64,000 nucleotides of DNA. It comes from Psychrobacter sp. PL19. Lineage in GTDB: Bacteria; Pseudomonadota; Gammaproteobacteria; Pseudomonadales; Moraxellaceae. The notes beneath the pieces were generated by a model. The model saw only the letters and a list, made by a program, of their open reading frames with translations. It had not been told where the DNA came from and ran no database searches. Positions within the stretch are counted from its first letter, which is position 1. Each line of letters begins with the position of its first letter. The stretch is taken from positions 3,038,001-3,102,000 of the forward strand of contig NZ_JAGING010000001.1 in NCBI RefSeq assembly GCF_017875835.1, in the 5' to 3' direction. Made by a program: the position numbers and the translations under genes. Shown in pieces: positions 58,672 to 64,000 of the stretch.

Positions 58672-60129
58672 TTATCTATCTCTCATAGGAATATACCCTT
58701 TAGGAATAGGCTTTGGTTTAGGCTTCGGTATTCCATTAAGTATTAAATTGAGTTGGGGATCAACTAAAGATCCACTTATGGCACACTTTTGATTTAATCT
58801 GCAACCTGGAATTGCTGATTCAGCTTTTATGTTGTTTCTACCTGAAGAATTATCGTTAACAATGTTCTGAATAGTAGATATTTGATCGTTTTCACCATTT
58901 ACTCTTACAACTTCATTAGCTATACGATTAATTGCACTACCATTAATGTTCTGCCTCGTTGCACGATTTACAAGCTTTTGTAAACCTTCAACATAATTTT
59001 TATATGCCTGAGGATTACTATTGGGTTGATCAGGATTTTCCATATCTTCTAAATGACCTTGCCACGGAGCATAGTGAGTACCGTCTGCTCTTACATGAGC
59101 AAAGGAATCTCCGTAAGAGTGTAAGGCATTCTGCACATTAGGGTTTTTCAATATTTCAGAAGCTCTCGCTGGATTTAAGTATATCTCTCTTAATATCGGA
59201 ACTAAGAATGTTTCAATGTCTGTTCTCTGCTGAGCTATATCATTCAAGTTCGTCATACTATCAAGTAAATGTATTTCTCTTTGAGCAGTGACATTTCTGT
59301 CTCCAGCTACATTATAAAATGTAATTGCATTACGAGTATCAGTATCAGGTCCCCATGCGGCATAACCTATCGCTTCGGCTACTTTTGGAGGAAAACCACC
59401 TAAATACATCACTGCTGCTGTTGTTGAGAAATGGCCTTCTGCTGCCCAGTTATCTTCAACCGCCACCTTGTTTGTTTCAGCAGCATTGGCTGCGTCATTG
59501 GCACTACCTGTTGTCGCACCAATACCAACACCAAGAGCACTAGTAATTGCACTAACGGTATCCTTTTGATCAGCCGTTAAATCAGAAGAATCAGAAGTAC
59601 CATATAAGAACTTAGAGATCAGAGGTGCTGAGGCTTCTCCTGCGCTAGCAGATAAGCCTCCTGTAAGTGCATCATTACCAGTTGCAAAGCTAATAGCAGC
59701 TCCTAATATACCTTGAGCAAGAATGTGAGCAGGGCTATTCGTTTCTAGTCGATTACCACCATCAACCTCATTAAATACTTTATTATCCTTATAATAATCT
59801 CCAATTTGATTCGCTACAAATGGACTAGCAGCTTTTGCAACGTAGCCTGTAATGCCATTGCTGTTCGGTCCATAAATAGCACCCGTTATACCATCAAAGA
59901 GCAGACCTTGATTTTTGACTTTGTTCGCAGCATTTTCTTTTTCTACCACAAGTGGAAAGTTTCCAATATCACGAGCTTCTTGTGCTTCGTCTCTTAAATC
60001 CTTCTCTTTCGTATTAATATCCGTCTTAACCTTACGACGCTCTTGATCAAAGGCTTGGGTAATCTCAACCTGCGCCCCAAGCTCTTCATTGGCCCTGCTG
60101 ATGACATCAATATTAATTTGACTGTTGGC
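58672..60129 (-). pseudogene. orphan CdiA-CT toxin fragment, module C
   Basis: 485 codons; no start at the junction, and the first listed start (59949) encodes MVEKENAANKVKNQG. N-terminal pretoxin helices (ANSQINIDVISRANEELGAQ), Gly/Ala-rich middle, VEDNW (~position 250) in place of VENN, then the toxin domain: HLLDSMTNLNDIAQQRTDIE and ALHSYGDSFAHVRADGTHYAP, ending in a Pro/Lys tail. The HSYGDSFAH motif resembles metal-binding motifs of zinc-dependent phospholipase C/nuclease-like folds (inference). Confidence 0.72.
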
Positions 60130-60134
60130 GTGGA

Positions 60135-60181
60135 GAAACGAAAAAGCTACGATTCATTAAGAGTCGTAGCTTTTTCGTTTC
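60135..60181. terminator. perfect 18-bp bidirectional hairpin at module C boundary
   Basis: GAAACGAAAAAGCTACGA pairs perfectly with its inverse at 60164-60181, 11-nt loop. It would terminate transcripts entering from the right, so orphan module C has no transcription from the modules upstream of it. Confidence 0.8.
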
Positions 60182-60216
60182 TTTTTAAATATAACAATTT
60201 TCAACTATTATAGGCG

Positions 60217-60372
60217 TTAAACTCCCATACCTATTTGAAAGCCTTTATAAAAGTCGTACGCTAGAAAAACAACTAAAAAAACAATAGCATAAAAAATATA
60301 TTTAACATTATTTTCTTAATTTTTACACTGTACCTTCTCTTTTTTTAGTTGTTTTAAATCATGAATAATCAT
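60217..60372 (-). pseudogene. small membrane ORF with internal stop
   Basis: MIIHDLKQLKKEKVQCKN, a TAA, then in the same frame ENNVKYIFYAIVFLVVFLAY and a short polar end. One transmembrane segment lies after the stop. Starts 3 bp after the 28-residue peptide gene. May be a decayed immunity gene or two unrelated fragments. Confidence 0.35.
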
Positions 60373-60375
60373 AAA

Positions 60376-60462
60376 TTATAAGCATTGTATAATTGCCATC
60401 CATAAAAAAAACAAAGCAGAAATCAAGATAATAGCGATTAAAATGAAAAATTTATTTTTCAT
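60376..60462 (-). CDS. 28-residue hydrophobic peptide
   Basis: MKNKFFILIAIILISALFFL then MAIIQCL: a single transmembrane span. Its ATG overlaps the toxin-tail stop (ATGA), as an immunity gene would. Could be a complete micro-protein or the start of a broken membrane immunity gene. Confidence 0.45.
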   Translation of the reverse strand: MKNKFFILIAIILISALFFLWMAIIQCL

Positions 60463-60585
60463 TTATTTTCCTTTTTAAAATCTTCTAAAGCTCTATCTAT
60501 ATATGCTTGGCTCAATTTGTTCGCTATACTTCCTTTCGTACCTAAAACAGGTGGTAGTGCCACCAACGTTGACTTGAGTGTTGGC
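60459..60585 (-). pseudogene. partial CdiA junction fused out of frame to a toxin tail
   Basis: Begins like the other modules (ANTQVNVGGTT) then passes, one frame off, into LPPVLGTKGSIANKLSQAYI and DRALEDFKKENK-stop. It is a nearly completely deleted orphan module: only its first ~10 codons and last ~30 codons remain. Confidence 0.55.
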
Positions 60586-60650
60586 ATAGAGAAATAAAAA
60601 GCTATGATACAAGTTATTTCGTAGTTTTAGAATCAACTACCTTTTAAAAT

Positions 60651-61097
60651 TTAAACATGAACCCATGTTGAGAAAAATGCATAAGTAAAAAATAGTGAGC
60701 CATTAAAAGCCAATAGAAAAACTAAGTAAAAAAATATAGTAAATAGAATTATAGATAATCCATTTTTATATCCTTCGAGCAAATTTAAGTAAACAATTGC
60801 TAATGCAGGAAACAAAGCACCATTTACCAAGTAAATGATAAATAATAATTTTGAATCTGAAAAATTTCCAACAAACATTGTAAAAAAACTAACAAGCAAG
60901 AAACCGAATACAAAGTATATATTTCTTTTACTTCGCGACCATATAAAGCAACTAGCTATAAAATTCATTATAACAGTTGATAAATATAACGAGTTGTCAG
61001 TTATACCTGCTTGGATGAACAGAAAAATAAAAAAACATCCCAACAATATTGAAAAAGTAGTAATTACTGCATATTTAATTAAACTATTTTCTAGCAT
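60651..61097 (-). CDS. multi-pass membrane protein, candidate immunity for module B
   Basis: 148 residues with four to five transmembrane segments (~9-30, 38-52, 62-78, 84-104, 112-132). Starts 14 bp inside the end of the module B toxin gene, so it is translationally coupled. Position directly after a CdiA-CT and membrane location are typical of immunity to toxins that enter or act at the inner membrane. Function inferred. Confidence 0.72.
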   Translation of the reverse strand: MLENSLIKYAVITTFSILLGCFFIFLFIQAGITDNSLYLSTVIMNFIASCFIWSRSKRNIYFVFGFLLVSFFTMFVGNFSDSKLLFIIYLVNGALFPALAIVYLNLLEGYKNGLSIILFTIFFYLVFLLAFNGSLFFTYAFFSTWVHV

Positions 61098-62336
61098 TTC
61101 CTTCTGCCTCTTTATATTTCAAAATAGCTTTATCATTTTCTAATTGCACCATATTTTTTTGATTCCACCCTGGAAAGTTATTTGGGTCTTGTAATTCTCC
61201 AAACAATTTCCCAGCCGTAGTTGAAACCTTAACATAAGGAAGTGTTTTACTAACAGGAATTTTTCTTCGCTGAGATATTGTTGTTGTGTCTCCTTTGCCG
61301 CTACCAAAATCTATATAAGGATCAACATCATAGTCTATATGTCCTAATGTATCTGTAGCAGGTGTACCTTTAACTGAGCTATAGTAGTTATAGCTTCCAG
61401 CATTTTTTGGATCATAAACGACTTTATTATTTTGCAATGAGTCTACTACAATTTCAAGCTGACCATTATCATGAACGTATTTCTTATACCGTAACTTGCC
61501 ACCAGACAGATATGAAAGTTTTCCATTAGCATCATAGTTATGAAAAGCATTTTCATCATCACTTACAGCTGTCCACTTCTGACGCTCAGATTTAAATAAT
61601 TCGTCAGCTGATTCATTCCATCTTATTCTCTGAGTAACATGAAGATCATAGAATTTATTACAGCCCGCACCCTTTCTGCAATTATCATAAGCAGCGTTGA
61701 ACTCTGCATCACGATCAGCACTTAGATCCTCATAAATCTTAATATCTTTATTTATATCAGCAAGTTCTGCTCTACATTCTGCGCTTCTATTACATAAACG
61801 TACGTTTCCTTTGCCAGTCATACGTTCTTTCTTAGCACGTAATTCATTCAATATTTCATGTTCAATATGATTCAAGTAATTATTCTGAGTTTGATTGACA
61901 CTACTAGCTGCACCTGCTGTATTTCCACCAACAACACTACCTACACCTGCTGATAATCCTAGCAATATAGCGCTTTTGGTCGTCTCATCAACGCCTTGCT
62001 CATCAAGATAACGACCTACCGCAGGAATAGAGACAGCGGTTGTCCCACTTGCTAATGCGCCTTCAACACTACCTGTAGCGATAGCACCAACTAAGGTATG
62101 CAGGGCAACACGATAAGCGCCACCTTCTGCCCATTTGTCAGCTTCATCTACTTTGCCTTGTTCAATAAGATCTATTTGTCGATTAACCGCAAAATCCCCA
62201 ACCGCTTTCGGCGCTTCCTTACCGAACTCTTTAGTAATCTGATTCTGTGCTTGCAGCTCCTCAGTCACACGAGTGGCATCAAACACACTCTCAAGCTTAC
62301 CCGCGAGTGCTTCGCGATTGTCAGTGGTGAGAATAC
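61084..62336 (-). pseudogene. CdiA-CT toxin fragment, module B
   Basis: First ATG is 62286, but the frame is CdiA-like up to the IS3 boundary (ILTTDNREALAGKLES). Pretoxin helices (TEELQAQNQITKEFGKEA), the hydrophobic GVDETTKSAILLGLSAGVG segment, SVNQTQNNYLNH, then the toxin domain (DADFNAAY-type EFNAAY, DLHVTQRIRW, KNAGSYNYY, YDVDPYIDFGSGKGD). Homologous to module A's toxin. Separated by the IS3 from its 5' part at 63645-64000. Confidence 0.75.
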
Positions 62337-62374
62337 TGAACCGCCCCGACTATATCGGAGACTGTTTATTTAAG

Positions 62375-63277
62375 TTAGGCCACTAGGCTTAACCGATTAA
62401 GATTATCATAATACATTGACTCATACTTAAAAGGCGATACATATCCAATCGCGCTGTGCAAACGTATCTTATTAAACCAATCAACCCACTCAAGCGTTGC
62501 TAATTCAACATCATTTATGCCATTCCATTGCTCTTTTAAATAATGAATCACCTCCGTCTTGTACAGCCCATTGACGGTTTCAGCTAACGCATTATCGTAT
62601 GAATCACCCGTCGTACCCACGGATGCTTGAACGCCCACCTCGGTCATTCTATCCGTATAGCGAATGGATAAATACTGACTGCCTCTATCGCTATGGTGAA
62701 TAACATCCTTAGGCTTGCCTCTGTCAGACAGGGCTTGCTCTAAGGCATCTAATACTAATTTGGTATTCATACGATTGGCCACCTTCCAGCCGACAATGCT
62801 ACGAGCGAACACATCAATGATGGAGGCCGTGTAAACCCAGCCGCTAGTCGTCTTGATATAAGTAAAGTCAGCAACCCATAACTGATTGGGATGACTGGCT
62901 GTAAAGTTACGTTTCACTAAGTCATCAGCCCGCAGCTGATCGTCACGGCTATTGGTGGTAATCTTACCTTTGCCACGCCAGACGCCTTGTAGGCCATGCT
63001 GTCTCATTAAACGCTCTACGGTACATCGAGCAACCTTTAACCTGTCAGCTTTCATCTGCTGCCAGATTTTACGCGCACCGTAACGACATTTACTGTTCTG
63101 CCAGACGCGTTTAATCTCGCTGAGATAATAGTCGTCATGCTGACTGCGTAGTGAGCGCTTTTCAGGGCAACTCTCTAAATTCTTAGCGTGATAGTAAGTT
63201 GATGGGGCAATCGGTAGGACTCTACAAATCAGCTCGACCCCATAAAGGAATTTATTGTCGTCGATGAAATTAACCAT
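62375..63277 (-). CDS. IS3 transposase OrfB, integrase core
   Basis: 300 residues. HTH_21-type N-terminus (CPEKRSLRSQHDDYYLSEIKR begins it), then the rve DDE domain: Asp in LWVADFTYIKT, Asp in VIHHSDRGSQYLS, Glu in NALAETVNGLYKTE. The ATG overlaps the OrfA stop (TAATG). Confidence 0.95.
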   Translation of the reverse strand: MVNFIDDNKFLYGVELICRVLPIAPSTYYHAKNLESCPEKRSLRSQHDDYYLSEIKRVWQNSKCRYGARKIWQQMKADRLKVARCTVERLMRQHGLQGVWRGKGKITTNSRDDQLRADDLVKRNFTASHPNQLWVADFTYIKTTSGWVYTASIIDVFARSIVGWKVANRMNTKLVLDALEQALSDRGKPKDVIHHSDRGSQYLSIRYTDRMTEVGVQASVGTTGDSYDNALAETVNGLYKTEVIHYLKEQWNGINDVELATLEWVDWFNKIRLHSAIGYVSPFKYESMYYDNLNRLSLVA

Positions 63278-63594
63278 TATTTTGGTGAACGGCCCGTCTC
63301 TATCTGGGCGAAAAAAGCAGCAGCCTTACGTATAATCTCATTGGCTTGCTTGAGTTCTCTATTTTCGCGTTCAAGATCTTTGATACGTTGCTCTTGGCTT
63401 TGAGCTTGTACCGAGGCAGGAATGGTTTGTTCTATATGCTTCTTATGCCAGGATCGTAGAGTTTCAGGTGTGCAGCCTATTTTAGGGGCAATAGCTTGGA
63501 TAGCTGACTATGTGGAGGGGTAGTCGCTCGCGGCTTCAATCAGCATGCGAACAGCGCGTTCTTTAATCTCAGGGGTATAGTTTCGTGTTTTCAT
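63277..63594 (-). pseudogene. IS3 transposase OrfA with nonsense codon
   Basis: 105 codons: helix-turn-helix (MKTRNYTPEIKERAVRM, IAPKIGCTPETLRSWHKKH) and a leucine-zipper-like end (RIKDLERENRELKQANEII). Codon 29 is TAG where the context YPST-x-SAIQAIAPKIG expects Trp (TGG). The truncation should prevent normal OrfA and OrfAB formation. Confidence 0.85.
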
Positions 63595-63644
63595 TGTCGT
63601 ATTCTCTCAGAATGTTAAGTCTCCGACAATCCCGGGCCGGTTCA

Positions 63645-64000
63645 AGACGGCGCCTTTAAAGTTGCCTTTGTCTTCAACAACTAAGTCGGCTTCGTTGGCG
63701 AAGAGACCTGTTTGCTGACCGACGATTTTATAGTCGGCATTGATATTGGTTTTAGCGCCATTGAGAGATAGGCTTGAGCCTGCGCCTTTTAGATCGACAT
63801 CAAGGTTAAAGCCCATGTTCTTCTGATTACTATCATAGGTGGCCGTATCTTGTAGCGATTCGGTATTGACGTTACCACGGATGATGCCTTGTGCTTTGTC
63901 GGTATCAAACACGCCGCCTTTGATGTTGACGTCGTTAGCTATTTCGTTGGACTTTGACCTGTTGTAATAATCTTCTAAAAAAGCAAACATAGCTTCATAA
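63645..64000 (-). pseudogene. chimeric fragment: immunity-like N-terminus joined to CdiA
   Basis: Frame open at the window edge. The first ~23 codons (YEAMFAFLEDYYNRSKSNEIAN) are not CdiA; they resemble the N-terminus of small acidic immunity proteins with a YNR(S/T)KS motif. They fuse in frame to DVNIKGGVFDTDKAQGIIRG, CdiA beta-helix sequence nearly identical to module D, which continues to the IS3 end at 63644. It probably formed by recombination between an immunity gene and the next orphan module. Confidence 0.65.

Larger units (their letters stand above)
62337..63644 (-). mobile_element. IS3-family insertion sequence
   Basis: 1308 bp. Ends TGAACCG(G/C)CCCG...TCGGAGACT form terminal inverted repeats of ~25-30 bp. 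Carries OrfA and OrfB. No target duplication: flanks are TAC and AGA. About 80 CdiA codons present in module D at this point are missing, so the insertion is associated with a deletion or recombination between IS copies. Confidence 0.92.

Noticed and set aside
47870..64000. Complete cdiBAI operon
   Set aside because: No CdiB/TpsB transporter and no CdiA secretion domain are present; only 3' fragments and immunity-like genes lie in the window.

Overview
The window looks like a chromosomal segment of a Moraxellaceae gammaproteobacterium, most likely Psychrobacter. This rests on recognising the protein sequences and the gene order (S10-spc-alpha ribosomal cluster next to rng-maf-mreDCB; gatCAB; trpF-trpB-trpA-accD-folC-SPOR protein), not on a database search.

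Layout. 1-12504 (minus strand): the S10-spc-alpha ribosomal protein cluster with secY, from rpsJ to a truncated rpsD at the window edge, with a promoter and leader up to about 12816. 12966-18398 (minus): rng, maf, mreD, mreC, mreB (RNA processing, nucleotide housecleaning, cell shape). 19143-22589 (plus): gatCAB amidotransferase. 22701-22777: tRNA-Pro(GGG), followed by a decayed integrated element (about 22780-27690) with a tyrosine integrase, a frameshifted gene, a HigBA-type toxin-antitoxin pair and iteron-like repeats. 27703-47073: ordinary housekeeping genes (DUF1853, DUF2726, LysM/SPOR protein, folC, accD, trpA, trpB, trpF, phrB, DUF4230, proS, queF, an ABC-2 exporter, a cytochrome c5-like protein), with two copies of a 134-bp MITE-like repeat. 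47496-47572: tRNA-Arg(CCG).

47573-64000 (minus) is the most unusual part. It reads as the downstream tail of a contact-dependent inhibition (CDI, two-partner secretion) locus; cdiB and full-length cdiA are not in the window and would lie beyond 64000. It holds at least five orphan cdiA-CT modules. Each is a 5'-truncated CdiA fragment ending in a different C-terminal domain and followed by candidate immunity genes. Module B (61084-62286) overlaps a multi-pass membrane protein. Module C (58672-60129) is followed by a Sel1-repeat protein and a small membrane protein. Module D (55642-57147) is followed by four copies of a 120-residue lipoprotein. Module E (52974-53810) overlaps the first of a tandem array of eight short lipoproteins (seven intact, one broken), with one unrelated small lipoprotein after it. 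Module A (50488 to 48709) is split by an IS630 element, and its immunity gene is cut off by a second IS630 remnant. An IS3 element sits in module B.

The best candidates for an under-described system are the two lipoprotein arrays. The unit duplicated in the second array carries the last ~27 codons of the toxin because the lipoprotein's ribosome-binding site lies inside them, and each duplicated unit has its own terminator. Roles of toxins and immunity proteins here are inferred from position, architecture and partial motifs.
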